Program-made: the position numbers and the translations under genes
Notes under the pieces: model-generated
What the model was told of the DNA's origin: nothing
Seen by the model: only the letters and a program-made list of their open reading frames with translations
The model's database searches: none
Shown: positions 20,003 to 29,591 of the stretch, in pieces
How the letters are laid out: every line of letters starts with the position of its first letter
Position numbering within the stretch: position 1 is the first letter of the stretch
Source: Stentor roeselii
Lineage: Eukaryota; Ciliophora; Heterotrichea; Heterotrichida; Stentoridae
NCBI GenBank assembly: GCA_006503475.1
Contig: RSEH01000108.1
Coordinates: 85,141 to 149,140, forward strand
Length of the DNA stretch: 64,000 nt
Direction of reading: 5' to 3'

Positions 20003-20617
20003 ATGTCAGTATACAGTGGTTTTGTAAGCAAAAACCTAGAAACCAATTATTTCTTCACCCTAGGAAAACTTCTAAACCTATGCCAATCAACTCTAACTTC
20101 CTTCCTCCGCAACGAAAACATCGACTTTTTACTTCTTTCCGAGTCATTCCCGAAGCTATTTAAAAACCTGAAAGACCTTGAAAACCAAAAATCATCAGAA
20201 CCTAAATTTTCAGTCTTCTGCAGCGACTTGGCAAAGTACTTCGATTGTCTGAAGCCCCAAGCAAAGCCGTTGCCATCGAAAATAGAAGAATCAAAAAGTT
20301 CTAAGAATTTCGATGTTTTTTTGATGAACGACATCATCAACGTTGAAGCTTTGAAGTCAGGCTCGCAAGTGATTAATCCGAAAATTGCAGGAAATCGAAG
20401 TTTTAGTTCGCAGAAACCTCGGATTAGTTCAAGAAAACTTAATGTTTCTATTCCTGGCAGGGCAAGACCGCTCTCTTCTAAGTCAAGAGGCACTGTTAAT
20501 AGCAACTCCAGTAGGAAGTCCTTTTTTGCACCGAAGAAGGAAAAAGTAGTCCCTTCTAAGTATTATCATCAGAAGGCTCTTGAAATGATTTCGGAAAGTA
20601 TTGACAATTCTGGATAG
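20003..20617 (+). CDS. Basic Ser/Lys-rich protein of unknown function, 204 aa
   Basis: The first 90 residues are mixed and probably helical (ETNYFFTLGKLLNLCQSTL...). The central part is basic and Ser/Arg-rich (RSFSSQKPRISSRKLNVSIPGRARPLSSKSRG), typical of disordered cytoskeletal or nuclear proteins. The end has a compact motif (FFAPKKEKVVPSKYYHQKALEMI). It starts at the first ATG, stops at TAG, and converges on RecQ with 24 bp between stops. No family is recognised. It is probably a real gene because its codon use and amino-acid variety match neighbouring genes. Confidence 0.65.
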   Translation: MSVYSGFVSKNLETNYFFTLGKLLNLCQSTLTSFLRNENIDFLLLSESFPKLFKNLKDLENQKSSEPKFSVFCSDLAKYFDCLKPQAKPLPSKIEESKSSKNFDVFLMNDIINVEALKSGSQVINPKIAGNRSFSSQKPRISSRKLNVSIPGRARPLSSKSRGTVNSNSSRKSFFAPKKEKVVPSKYYHQKALEMISESIDNSG

Positions 20618-20641
20618 AGCGCTAGTTAATTTAAACTATAA

Positions 20642-23617
20642 CTAACTGAACTTCATCTGCTTTGTGATTGAGCTGCTCTTCTCTGATCTGCTGGTCTTCA
20701 AGGAACTGAGCCCAGATTCTATTGAGTTAGTTTCCAGATTGAACGAAAATTTATAGTCGTCTCGGACTTGATTTAAACCTTTGAAGAATTTAATTTCAGA
20801 GTAGAACTCAGAAGGATATGGCCCTGATGATGGGAGTTCTTTTCCTAGTTTAATGATATCTGATACTGAGCAGATTTCATCGCGAGTCTTTGAAAGCCGT
20901 TTGGCAACGATTTCACGGACTGTTATCAATCTATTAACAATTTCGTCGTATAAGTCTTTACTTCCACTTTTTCCGTACATCAGGAAATCGATTGAAGATG
21001 GACTTTGCTGAATCTTTTCTGGGACATGAGGACTTGATGGTTCGTTCCAGATATCGAGGTATGGGTAATCAAGGTCTTCTAGACTAAGCTCAAAATTATT
21101 TTGAATCATATTAAAACACTGGCCACTTTCAACCAGAAGATTTTCTCGATCAAAGACCTTCTCCGGCAGATCCCTTTTATGATCAGAATCCAAATTCGGT
21201 ACTTTTTCCAAATTTTCAAGATTAACATCATCCAAGTTAAGTTCAAAGTTAAAATCAAGATTTTTCGTAAAAACATTCTCCGCATGATTTTTTTCCTTAC
21301 CCTGAAATTTTCCTTCAATTTCTCCATCCTGATTCCCAAGTCCCTGAAATTCAAGAGCATCAAGTAACCTCAAATCAATTTCAGGAAAAATAGCATCAAA
21401 GTCCATCTTCTCTTCTTTTACTTTCGGAATTTCAATTTTAAGTAAAACCCTCATCTGTTTTTTCTCAACTTTCCAGGCATTTCCTCCAATTTCAATTTTC
21501 GTCATGGTGTTATTTTTAAACAACTTGACACTTTTTTCCTTTAAAATATCAAGTTGAACCATTTTCTTCATAGTTTGTTCTAAAACAACTCGATTTTCAT
21601 CTTTCAAAACAGCGAATCCATCAAATCGACTCAAGTCTTTTTTTCCACATTTTTTTCCCTGAACAAAGCTGATGATTTGAATAAGAGTATTAAGATGTTC
21701 ACGATTATTTTTCAAGATCCTGATGAGAGTGCAAACATGTTCAGTGACATCTTTTTCTATAAAAAGCAGTCCTTTCTGGCAGTTGTCACAAGTTTTATTA
21801 CAAGCGGCGGGGTCGAATTCTTCATTGAAATAAGCGAGTTGTTGTTTCCTTCTACAAGTGTAAATATCTTCGCAATAAATGATAATTGACTGAAGCTCCT
21901 GGAAGTTCAGGTCTTGTTGCTCGACTTCATTGCTTTGACCGATTAAATAATCAAGTTTTGACTTATCAGAGTACTTGTAAAAAATCGTACAAAGCGATTC
22001 TCGACCATCACGACCAGCCCTTCCAGCTTCTTGGTAATAATTCTCTAAAGACTTCGGAATGGAGAAGTGAAAAACAAATCGGACCTCTTGCTTATCGATT
22101 CCCATTCCAAAAGCCACAGTGGCGACTAACACCCGAATAGTTCCTTTCATCCAGCCGTTTTGTATTCGAAGCTTGTCCTGGTAACTGACTTCAGAATGAA
22201 AAAACTCGACACTGATTCCAAGATTTTTCAGCTTTTTTACTACTTTTTCACAGTCTTTTTTAGTAGAACAGTAAATCAGTCCTGAGTCATTCGGGTACCG
22301 TTGTTCAATCACTTTAAACATCTGCTCAACAGCGTTTTTAGTCTTTGTTCTGACTTCGAAAAATAAGTTCGGTCTGTTGAAACTTGATTTAAAAATCGCA
22401 GGGTCTTTCATATTTAAATTCAAAATCACGTCTTCAGTGACCTGCTCTGTCGCAGTTCCAGTCAAGGCGACAATCGGCACATTTGGAAAATTTTCTCTAA
22501 ATTTAGAGAGTTTCATGTAATCCTTACGGAATTCTCTTCCCCATTTGCTCACGCAGTGAGCTTCATCAATTACAAAACGACTGAGCCTTCCTCTTTCTTC
22601 TAGTTTTTGAAGGAACCAGTTGAGTTTCGTGCTTTGTGATAACTTTTCAGGAGTCGCGAATAGGATTTTTATTGAATTTGATTGAATTATGTCGTCGAAG
22701 ACTTGGTTTTGCTCAGTCATTCCCTGGTTGGAGTTGAGTTCTCGTGCGCCGATTCCTAAATCTTGAAGACGTTTGAGTTGGTCGATGATGAGTGAAATAA
22801 GAGGCATTATTACTATGGAAATCCCTGGAGATATCACTGCTGGCAATTGGAATGTAAGACTTTTCCCTCCTCCTGTTGGCATGATTACAAATACGTCTTT
22901 TCCTAGAAGGACTGCGTTGATTATTTCTTGTTGGTTTTGACGGAAGGACTTGTTTTTAAAGATTTGTTGATTTAGTCTTTTTACCTCGTTGTCCCATGGA
23001 AAGCCACTTGTGAAACATTGAGTTTGACTTGGCTTTGAAGAGGACTTTGTGGAGGGGATTGGAGAGTGTAGTGATTTCAGGGTTGATGCAAGGTCTGATG
23101 TCTTGGATTTCTGAAGAGAAGGTTCGGAGATAGGGAAATTTAATGGGGAAGTCTTTTCGGGAAATGTTTTTGGCGTTGTTGAAATGGACGAGGTTTTAAA
23201 GTCTGGTGGATTTGAATGGAAAATATCGACTGGCAACCTGTTGATTAGTACGGAATTTGGTAATGAGGAACTTGTGAAAGGGCTGAAGTTGTTTTCTGAT
23301 CTTTTTAATATGTCTTGGCTTTCGTTTTGTTTTGATGAGATTGGGACTTGGAAAAATTCTATCTTTATTGGGTCTTTTGTGTTTTGAGGACTTTCTAGTA
23401 TTTGGATTTTTTTTGATGTTTCTTGGAATCTGTTATCGGCTTTGGCTTCAGGCTTCGGTGGCTTCGGCTTGAAGATGATTTTTCTTTGCTCGGTCTGAGA
23501 GACTAAACTTTCGAGGTCTTCATAAGGAAATAAAGGTTGTGTAAGTTTTTTTTCCCCAAACTTCTGAACTTTGTAGTCTTTCAACTTTTGCAGGTTTTCC
23601 TGCAAGTTATTTCTCAT
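20642..23617 (-). CDS. RecQ-family DNA helicase (BLM/Sgs1-like), 991 aa
   Basis: ATP-dependent 3'-5' DNA helicase acting in recombination repair. After a ~205-residue disordered N-terminus comes the RecQ core: motif 0 (SFRQNQQEIINAVLLGKD), Walker A MPTGGGKS at 246-253 and the DEAH box at 351-354 (DEAHCVSKWG). Also seen are 'ALTGTAT', 'GLIYCSTKKDCE', 'VATVAFGMGIDK' and 'QEAGRAGRDG'. The RecQ zinc-binding cysteines follow (C..CRRKQQLAYF...C...CDNC). An acidic Asn/Asp-rich linker leads to an HRDC-like domain at about 888-945 (LITVREIVAKRLSKTRDEICSV). The HRDC places it nearer BLM/Sgs1 than RecQ1 or RecQ5. No intron is visible. Confidence 0.95.
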   Translation of the reverse strand: MRNNLQENLQKLKDYKVQKFGEKKLTQPLFPYEDLESLVSQTEQRKIIFKPKPPKPEAKADNRFQETSKKIQILESPQNTKDPIKIEFFQVPISSKQNESQDILKRSENNFSPFTSSSLPNSVLINRLPVDIFHSNPPDFKTSSISTTPKTFPEKTSPLNFPISEPSLQKSKTSDLASTLKSLHSPIPSTKSSSKPSQTQCFTSGFPWDNEVKRLNQQIFKNKSFRQNQQEIINAVLLGKDVFVIMPTGGGKSLTFQLPAVISPGISIVIMPLISLIIDQLKRLQDLGIGARELNSNQGMTEQNQVFDDIIQSNSIKILFATPEKLSQSTKLNWFLQKLEERGRLSRFVIDEAHCVSKWGREFRKDYMKLSKFRENFPNVPIVALTGTATEQVTEDVILNLNMKDPAIFKSSFNRPNLFFEVRTKTKNAVEQMFKVIEQRYPNDSGLIYCSTKKDCEKVVKKLKNLGISVEFFHSEVSYQDKLRIQNGWMKGTIRVLVATVAFGMGIDKQEVRFVFHFSIPKSLENYYQEAGRAGRDGRESLCTIFYKYSDKSKLDYLIGQSNEVEQQDLNFQELQSIIIYCEDIYTCRRKQQLAYFNEEFDPAACNKTCDNCQKGLLFIEKDVTEHVCTLIRILKNNREHLNTLIQIISFVQGKKCGKKDLSRFDGFAVLKDENRVVLEQTMKKMVQLDILKEKSVKLFKNNTMTKIEIGGNAWKVEKKQMRVLLKIEIPKVKEEKMDFDAIFPEIDLRLLDALEFQGLGNQDGEIEGKFQGKEKNHAENVFTKNLDFNFELNLDDVNLENLEKVPNLDSDHKRDLPEKVFDRENLLVESGQCFNMIQNNFELSLEDLDYPYLDIWNEPSSPHVPEKIQQSPSSIDFLMYGKSGSKDLYDEIVNRLITVREIVAKRLSKTRDEICSVSDIIKLGKELPSSGPYPSEFYSEIKFFKGLNQVRDDYKFSFNLETNSIESGLSSLKTSRSEKSSSITKQMKFS

Positions 23618-23664
23618 TATATCTTAAATCTTTAGTTTAGATGAGTTATTCCGCTAAATAATTA

Positions 23665-24705
23665 CTATTCAAGATACAAATAATCATCTACTTCAGGATA
23701 AGTTTCCTGGATTTCTTCCAAAATTTGGTAAAAGTTCTGAATTTTTCTGTAGTATTCTTCGTTCTTTCCTTCTTCTTCGAAGATAAAAATGTTCTCCTTG
23801 TCTAGACCGGAATTCAAATACGCAACTGCATCTGCGTTCTTGTTGCCGAAACCAGCAATAAATGGATTGGCTACTCCATGAAATTGATTTTTTATTTCTC
23901 GAAGTGCGTCTGTTTTAAATAGGTGAGTTGTTTTCATGACTTCTCGTTTTAGACTTGTCCAGAGGCCTTGAGGGCTTAAAATTACTGGGCCGTCTGGTAG
24001 GTGTTTTCCATTGTCTTGGACCCATGATAGGTATCCTCTGGTATAATCTATTGAATCTATGCTTCTGGCTGACAAGTAAATAATCTGATATCCTTTCCTC
24101 CTCAAAGTCTTATAAAGGTTAACCACCCCTTCCCGTTCCCAATCCTTCTTAATAATATAATACAAATGTCCCAAAAAATCAGACTTAGAAACAGTTCCAT
24201 CAATATCCGAAACCACCAACTTGGTCCTATAGTCCCACAAATAAATCTTCGCGGGTAAAATCGTTTGTTTTTTTCTCTGAACTGAAAAATGAACAACATT
24301 CATTCCCGATTTCAAGTTAAGTAGTCTCAGCTCATCAGATGTTAAATTGACTGAAAGTTCAATTTCTTCACTTTTTTCAGCTCGCTTGGTGACCATTGAC
24401 TGACTTGCGATTGTCATCGTTTCTGAAAGGATCAGGTCTTGGTAGATGTCTCTTAAAAACAATCCCCTTCCATCTTTCGTCAATTCCATCAAGACGCCTG
24501 TATAAGACCCGTTAATTACAAGGTCCACTCTTTTGTGATTCGACTTGGAAACCTTGAATCGCCCGAATTTCACGTAAAAGTTGGTAGAACGAAGAAAGCC
24601 GTCTTCGTATTTCACTACAATCACGTCCATAGCGCCTGAAAAGGCACTTTTTTTGGGATGGAGGATGTCGCCGAGGTTTGAAAAGAACTTGGAAACTGAA
24701 CTCAT
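23665..24705 (-). CDS. LPIN: Short lipin / phosphatidate phosphatase, 346 aa
   Basis: Mg2+-dependent phosphatidate phosphatase that makes diacylglycerol for glycerolipid synthesis. The N-LIP region lies at residues 1-90 (VSKFFSNLGDIL...GAMDVIVV...DGFLRSTNFYVKFGRF...V.LVINGSYTGVLMELT). The catalytic LNS2/HAD domain starts with VVSDIDGTVSKSD (DxDGT at 167-171) and continues with YLSARSI, TRGYLSWVQDN, LPDGPVILSP and FKTDALREI, matching animal and yeast lipins block by block. At 346 aa it is well under half the size of animal lipins because the long disordered middle is absent; a basic/acidic 110-120 segment replaces it. It starts at the first ATG and is intronless. Confidence 0.94.
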   Translation of the reverse strand: MSSVSKFFSNLGDILHPKKSAFSGAMDVIVVKYEDGFLRSTNFYVKFGRFKVSKSNHKRVDLVINGSYTGVLMELTKDGRGLFLRDIYQDLILSETMTIASQSMVTKRAEKSEEIELSVNLTSDELRLLNLKSGMNVVHFSVQRKKQTILPAKIYLWDYRTKLVVSDIDGTVSKSDFLGHLYYIIKKDWEREGVVNLYKTLRRKGYQIIYLSARSIDSIDYTRGYLSWVQDNGKHLPDGPVILSPQGLWTSLKREVMKTTHLFKTDALREIKNQFHGVANPFIAGFGNKNADAVAYLNSGLDKENIFIFEEEGKNEEYYRKIQNFYQILEEIQETYPEVDDYLYLE

Positions 24706-24815
24706 TATTTATTTATAATTAAGGAAAGAAAATCTGAGAAAACACTGATAAATTTTAACTTGTTATCAATTAGAAGAAAAATACTTCAAATAGTGTTTTT
24801 AAGTTTTATAAATCC

Positions 24816-25250
24816 ATGGAGCTCAAACTAGTATTTAACAAGCCTCCCCTTTCAAGGCCAAACAAAAGTGTTCAAAACATCTTAAAACTCAATTCACCCA
24901 CCTCTCACGAAGGCCTGCCTCCTCTTTTCCAGAAACAATCAACAACACCCAAGTCTCGAAAAGTGGAAACCTTCGAGTCACCAAAGGCCTCAAAAAAAAT
25001 CCAAAAACTTTACGAAAAAATCCAAAGTTTCGAGTCACCCAGACCCGCAGTGAAAAGGCAAAAATACTCCTCTTCAATCAGTCCAAACTCCGATATAAAA
25101 ATTCTTTCCCTTCTAAAAACTCCATCCCCAAGAAGCAGAAATTCTTCAATCTACTCAGAATGGGAAGTTCACGAAGCCCTTCAACCTTTAAAAGGTCGAA
25201 ATCTACGAGAAAAGCGTTCAACATTGATCGGTTCCTTAAAAAGTTACTAA
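24816..25250 (+). CDS. Small Ser/Pro/Lys-rich protein, 144 aa, unknown
   Basis: Disordered, basic protein with repeated short motifs 'ESPKA' and 'ESPRPA' (VETFESPKASKKIQKLYEKI, QSFESPRPAVKRQKY) and SP/TP phosphorylation-type sites (ISPNSD, KTPSPRS). These suggest a kinase-regulated or cytoskeleton-bound protein, but no domain is recognised. Its TAA stop (25248-25250) directly touches the TAG stop of the convergent gene (25251-25253), so its 3' UTR must run into that coding sequence. Confidence 0.65.
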   Translation: MELKLVFNKPPLSRPNKSVQNILKLNSPTSHEGLPPLFQKQSTTPKSRKVETFESPKASKKIQKLYEKIQSFESPRPAVKRQKYSSSISPNSDIKILSLLKTPSPRSRNSSIYSEWEVHEALQPLKGRNLREKRSTLIGSLKSY

Positions 25251-26030
25251 CTAAAACAGTTCAGAGCTGAGTTTCCATGCACATTTTGTTCCATATTTCT
25301 TATAAAAAGTGTTAATGTTTCTTAGACTTGAAATATGTTGATTCAGATGTTCTTTTAACTCCATCGTTCTTTCTGAGGCATCTTTTCGAATGTTATAAAT
25401 TTTTGACTGTGCCAGGACTCCTGAATGGTAAAGTCCTTTAAGTTTATCAAGGTACTCAGGCAGCACCACTCTTGGAAGTAAAAACTTCTGTTCACTTATA
25501 AAAGGCTCTTCAATCATTTTCCGTGATAATTGCTTTTCCATCAAAACTGGCTTCTGAGGACTTGACTTATTTTTCGAGTAAATTTCGCTGATGTCTGCAT
25601 AGTCAAGACTTGACCGTCGAAGTTTCTTGCAAAGTCCGAAACGTTTCGCTTTGCTGATGGGCAGATGGACTGAGTCATAAGGCCTGGGGTTGTAAAGTCC
25701 AACAGGTAAAAAGTCGTTGCTTTTTTTGCAGACTCTTGAAGAAACCTGCGCTTTTGACCTAAGAAAAGCAACGTTTTGCTTTGGAAAAGAAGGAACAGGG
25801 CCTGGTATCGACTCTGACCGTTTGTGAAGAGTTTTAAATGACTCGTGGTTTGACAGTAGTCGCCCGATGCTGTCACGTTCTTTGATGAAAGGAATAAAGT
25901 CTTTAATGTTTTTTGTTTCTGAAAAGGGCAGAGTCGATGTCAGGAACTTTATCGAGTTGCTGCTTTGATGATGAGGAGAAGCCTTTCGCAGCATTGAGAG
26001 AATCGCTGAGTCTTCTTTGGACTTGTCCAT
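25251..26030 (-). CDS. Basic protein with a VGLYNPRP motif, possible axonemal/cytoskeletal, 259 aa
   Basis: I start at the ATG at 26030 (MDKSKEDSAI). The open frame extends to 26261 but there it is the shadow of the divergent coiled-coil gene. The protein is basic and Ser-rich in its first 130 residues. It contains 'VGLYNPRPYDSVH', similar to the 'PGxYNP' units of sperm-tail and microtubule-associated proteins. It ends in a helical region (EHLNQHISSLRNINTFYKKYG). The cytoskeletal assignment is inference from one motif. It starts 9 bp from its divergent neighbour, and its stop abuts the stop of its convergent neighbour. Confidence 0.7.
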   Translation of the reverse strand: MDKSKEDSAILSMLRKASPHHQSSNSIKFLTSTLPFSETKNIKDFIPFIKERDSIGRLLSNHESFKTLHKRSESIPGPVPSFPKQNVAFLRSKAQVSSRVCKKSNDFLPVGLYNPRPYDSVHLPISKAKRFGLCKKLRRSSLDYADISEIYSKNKSSPQKPVLMEKQLSRKMIEEPFISEQKFLLPRVVLPEYLDKLKGLYHSGVLAQSKIYNIRKDASERTMELKEHLNQHISSLRNINTFYKKYGTKCAWKLSSELF

Positions 26031-26039
26031 TATAGAATT

Positions 26040-26339
26040 ATGTGGGCTGAGCACAAGTTGACTGAACTGCAGGCGATCGTTGAACAGTATGAAGAAAGGA
26101 TTCGGAAACTTGAAGAAGAAAATTATGTTCTTAGGGCTGAAAGGGAAAAAGTGGAAAATTTTAGAGTTTCTATTAGAGGTGAGTCGAATCGGACTTTTAG
26201 AGATGATGGAATTGGAAAGGCAAGTGAAGTAACCAACACGTCTTTTGAAGATCTTCAGCATTGGATCAGTACCAGAAATGAAAGAAGGCTGCTTTGTAAG
26301 CCTTTAAGAAAATATCAATTATTTAGACTTAACAGTTGA
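26040..26339 (+). CDS. Short coiled-coil protein, 99 aa
   Basis: Residues 1-45 form a clear heptad coiled coil (HKLTELQAIVEQYEERIRKL...ENYVLRAERE). A polar tail follows, ending in a basic patch (RNERRLLCKPLRKYQLFRL). It starts at the first ATG and ends with TGA. The start codon is 9 bp from the start of the gene on the other strand, and the stop is 9 bp from the stop of the next convergent gene. The unknown protein therefore sits in one of the tightest arrangements of the window. Confidence 0.72.
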   Translation: MWAEHKLTELQAIVEQYEERIRKLEEENYVLRAEREKVENFRVSIRGESNRTFRDDGIGKASEVTNTSFEDLQHWISTRNERRLLCKPLRKYQLFRLNS

Positions 26340-26348
26340 GTTAATTGA

Positions 26349-27917
26349 TCATAAACATGACTCTATCACTTGCGCCTGAATCAGTAAAAAGGATGAAAAA
26401 TCTTCTTCATTTGGTTTTAATTTGAATTCAAGTAACTCAGTGGTAAGTTCAGAAATCTCTAAAATCGCATGGGCAAGATTTTCTTTAACTTGTTCTTTCT
26501 CAGCTTTTTCTCTTTTTTTCTCAGTTTTTTGTTTTTCCAGTTGAATTTCGAGCCTTTTCACAATCTCTTCATTATCCAAAGCATTCGATTCAATCAGATC
26601 CTTACAAGACTCAAGATATTTTCCATCATTAGAACTTGAGTAAAAAATTTGACATTCAGCAGGTTTCATTGAAAGTTCCATCAAAAGTTGTTCATTTTTT
26701 AACTTCAAAGCTTTTTTCTTATTTTTGCAAGTTTTTATCAAATCCTGAACTTTTTCAAACAACGCCCGTGAGTCTTTTCCAAAGATATCAACCAAGTAGT
26801 TCAAAGTTGAATCATCAAGTGAAAAGTCCTGATCTGATACCAAATCCTGAAGATCTTTAAAGTTAGCTCTAATAATTCCTTGTTTTAACTCCTGCAGTTT
26901 TTTCTTCAGTTCCAAATTTTCTTCAAGTAAAAAGCGAGCATCAGGTTTGAATGAAGATCTTGACTTTATCACTTCGAAGTTGCTTTCTTCCAGTTTTAAA
27001 GATAGATGTCTTACGTCGGCTTCTTTTTTTTTGAGAATTTTGACGAGTTCTTGAAGTTCTGAACAAAGGTCTTGGTTTTCTTGCTTTAGGACTCCTTGAT
27101 CGATCCTTAGTCTCGCGACGAGCTCTTGATGTGCGGAGAGTTCTTCATTGGAAACGTTAACAACTCGAGAAAAGTGACTTTCCGCTCGTTTTTGTTCAAT
27201 TTCTAAAGTTTCTACCCGTTTTTTAAGCTCGTCAATGAGTAAAAGGGCCTGAACTAGTTCATTTTCCTTATCACTGCTGATTTTCAAGATCTTTTGAGTG
27301 AGTTGGACTGAATTTTCTTTATGAAATTTCAGTTTTTCCTTCATTTCCTCAGCTTCTAAGTCGAGTTTCGAGTACTTTTCAGTCATTTCCTTGAGTCTTT
27401 CATTTAAAACCCGGCATTCGTCTTGAGCTTGGCTGAGTTCAAGTCTTATTCGCTTCATTTCATCGATTTCTTGCTTTCTCTTGAATGTGAAGTCAGGGGT
27501 GAGGGCAGCGAGTCCATTTTTTCCAACAGAGTCAGAAGTTTCTCCAATAACGCCTTCATCAGAGACTTCATTTTCCAAGTCGATTTTTTGCAAGATCTCT
27601 GAATTGTTAAAGCCTTTTTTCTTGTTTTTTAAGATGTCATCCCATAGACGACTGACAAGCGCGTCTTTTTCACTGATAATCGAAGTTAATGTCTTTGTGT
27701 GTCTTTCAAGTTCGTTGTTTTTCGCTGTTAAAATAGAAAGTTGCTCTGATAAGGTCTTTACTTTTGTTTTTTCTTTTAATAGTTGCTCGTGGCAAGTGCT
27801 TAGCTCGAGTTTTGATACGTTTTCTTCTGCTAAGTCTTCGGATGACTGTAATTTGTAGGATGGGTTGTAACTTTGACGTGATCTTAGGTCTTTTAGTGAA
27901 GAGTGACTGAGTTTCAT
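26349..27917 (-). CDS. Long coiled-coil protein, 522 aa
   Basis: Almost the whole chain is Glu/Lys/Leu-rich heptad coiled coil: residues ~30-80 (STCHEQLLKEKTKVKTLSEQ), ~150-350, and ~460-505 (EEIVKRLEIQLEKQKTEKKR). A basic Ser-rich head (SHSSLKDLRSRQSYNPSYKL) precedes it. There is no motor or enzymatic domain. Such proteins are typical of basal bodies, cortical fibres and vesicle tethers, but no specific family is recognised. It is intronless, with its start near the stop of the FHA-PP2C gene. Confidence 0.85.
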   Translation of the reverse strand: MKLSHSSLKDLRSRQSYNPSYKLQSSEDLAEENVSKLELSTCHEQLLKEKTKVKTLSEQLSILTAKNNELERHTKTLTSIISEKDALVSRLWDDILKNKKKGFNNSEILQKIDLENEVSDEGVIGETSDSVGKNGLAALTPDFTFKRKQEIDEMKRIRLELSQAQDECRVLNERLKEMTEKYSKLDLEAEEMKEKLKFHKENSVQLTQKILKISSDKENELVQALLLIDELKKRVETLEIEQKRAESHFSRVVNVSNEELSAHQELVARLRIDQGVLKQENQDLCSELQELVKILKKKEADVRHLSLKLEESNFEVIKSRSSFKPDARFLLEENLELKKKLQELKQGIIRANFKDLQDLVSDQDFSLDDSTLNYLVDIFGKDSRALFEKVQDLIKTCKNKKKALKLKNEQLLMELSMKPAECQIFYSSSNDGKYLESCKDLIESNALDNEEIVKRLEIQLEKQKTEKKREKAEKEQVKENLAHAILEISELTTELLEFKLKPNEEDFSSFLLIQAQVIESCL

Positions 27918-27945
27918 TAATTAATTCTAAGATTAGCTTCGAAAA

Positions 27946-29361
27946 TTAGGCAAGCCCTGCGCAAAATGTTATTAGTAGCGCACTCACGTTGTCTAAAGTT
28001 CGGCGAGTATGAACCGCTTCGGTAACCAAATCTTTAACAACCCTACAAGGGTCCTGTTCAGTAACCTTCATCCTTTTCAACCGATTCCTAGTTTCCTTAA
28101 CAATATCCGGGTTGGAAAACGCTTCAAAAAGTCCATCACATCCAATAACAAGAAACTCATCAATTCCAAAATCAATTTGACTAACAACAACTTCAGGCAT
28201 ACAAGTGACAATTTTTCCAATTCCTTTACCCAGACTCTGTTCATTCATCCCTTTAAATTCAAAATCTCCAAAAGCTCTAGAAACTGCAAGTTTTCCCTGA
28301 ACCCTTCCATTGACGACAAATCCTGCAGCCTTTTCAATCCTAAGACGTTCACTAGGAAGTTCAGGTCGATGATCAGTGGTCAACTGAACCGCCTGGCCTC
28401 CTCGAGAAAGAACAGCTCGACAATCTCCACAATTAACAGTGACAAGTAAATTTTTATGAATCATGCAAACCAAAGCAGCAGATCCGATTTGTCTGCTGAT
28501 CACAGGAAAGGCCTGGTCAAAAGCAAGGTCGCATTCTTCAAAGGCTTGACAGACCCTCTCATGCCAGGCATTGACATCACGACAGCCTTTCAGGTACTTC
28601 TGTAAAAACCTATGAAGATTTTCCTTTAAAAAGCTCGAACACTGGCTTCCTCCATGTCCATCAAAAACCGCGTAATACGCGACAGGCTCATCTAAAACCC
28701 TCAGATCCTGAATGACTAAATCACAGTCTTCCATCGAGGCCCTTTGACCGATGCTGCTCCATTTGCCGTAGTTGAAACGACTTGCCTCGAACTCCAAGTC
28801 GCCGATGACGATCAAGTCTCCAGGGTCCAGTCTTTTTTCCTCTGAAAGTCGGAAAGCCACTGGCCCTGTCTCGACGTGGATTTCGAAGTCGCCGTCGTTA
28901 AAGCGAATAACTGCTGAGAAGTCTTCGAGACTTGGAATTACGAAATCCGCAGGTTTTTTGTTTGAGACTCGGCAAAGGTCGTGAACTGTGAGAATCATTC
29001 GACCTGAGGTTAAAGTGAGACATGATGGAGACTTGGTCAGGGAAGAAACTGTGAAAAGGGACTTGTGAAGCTTTAGTTGAGATGAAGATGAGAAACGGTA
29101 AGTGCAACCTGATGGAATTCGCAGAAAAGTACCTTTGGATGAGGAAAGGTCGGAAATGTAGTAGTCGGATTTGAATTGGATCTTGGTGTGAATAGGCTCG
29201 AGGTTGCTGTCTTGAAGACTTGCTGTTACTCCTTGATCGTCGAATGAACCGCTGCCTATGATCTCGGGTTCCTAGATGAAGGGTACGTTTGAGTTTAGGT
29301 AAAGGAATTTTCCTTGGAATAAACCTGATGTGCATCGAAGAAGCATTTCGTAATGTGACAT
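27946..29361 (-). CDS. FHA-domain protein phosphatase 2C, 466 aa, one 15-nt intron
   Basis: The gene is rebuilt by removing a 15-nt intron at 29272-29286, which has an in-frame TAG. The start then moves to the ATG at 29361, about 116 residues upstream of the longest uninterrupted frame. Residues ~1-85 look like an FHA phosphopeptide-binding domain (IGSGSFDDQGVTASL, then DYYISDLSSSKGTFLRI), and a second FHA-like strand set follows at ~130-185. The PP2C domain follows with all metal-site motifs: MEDCD, VFDGHGGSQ, GSAALVCMI, VNCGDCRAVLSRGG, AVSRAFGDFEFK and IGCDGLFEAFSN. It is a Mn/Mg-dependent Ser/Thr phosphatase; the FHA part should target it to phosphothreonine sites. Confidence 0.93.
29272..29286 (-). 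other. 15-nt spliceosomal intron in FHA-PP2C gene
   Basis: On the coding strand it reads GTACCCTTCATCTAG. It is phase 0, joining LNSN to EPEIIGSG. Unspliced it gives an in-frame TAG. A at intron position 10 fits the branch-point position seen in the other introns here. Confidence 0.9.
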
Positions 29362-29591
29362 TTATTGTGGATATTTGATTATCCATAATTCATTCAAATT
29401 TAACTCAAATCATTCAGTTTTCAATTCTAAGCAAATATTCTTAATCATCTAAAACTTTAACTTTTCTTGAAATTTTTCATTATTTTCAGAAAAACAGCTG
29501 AAAATCTTTATTATTTAAAAATTTTCAACAATCTTCATAATTTCAAGAAAAACTTTAAATAACCTAATTAAACATCCTTCTCTTTAAAATA

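Noticed and set aside
26031-26261. 77-codon extension of the 259-aa gene
   Set aside because: Phe/Ile-rich shadow of the + strand coiled-coil gene starting at 26040.
28898-29386. 162-codon minus-strand frame over the FHA-PP2C 5' end
   Set aside because: Arg/His/Ser-rich off-frame shadow; the spliced FHA-PP2C frame explains the region.
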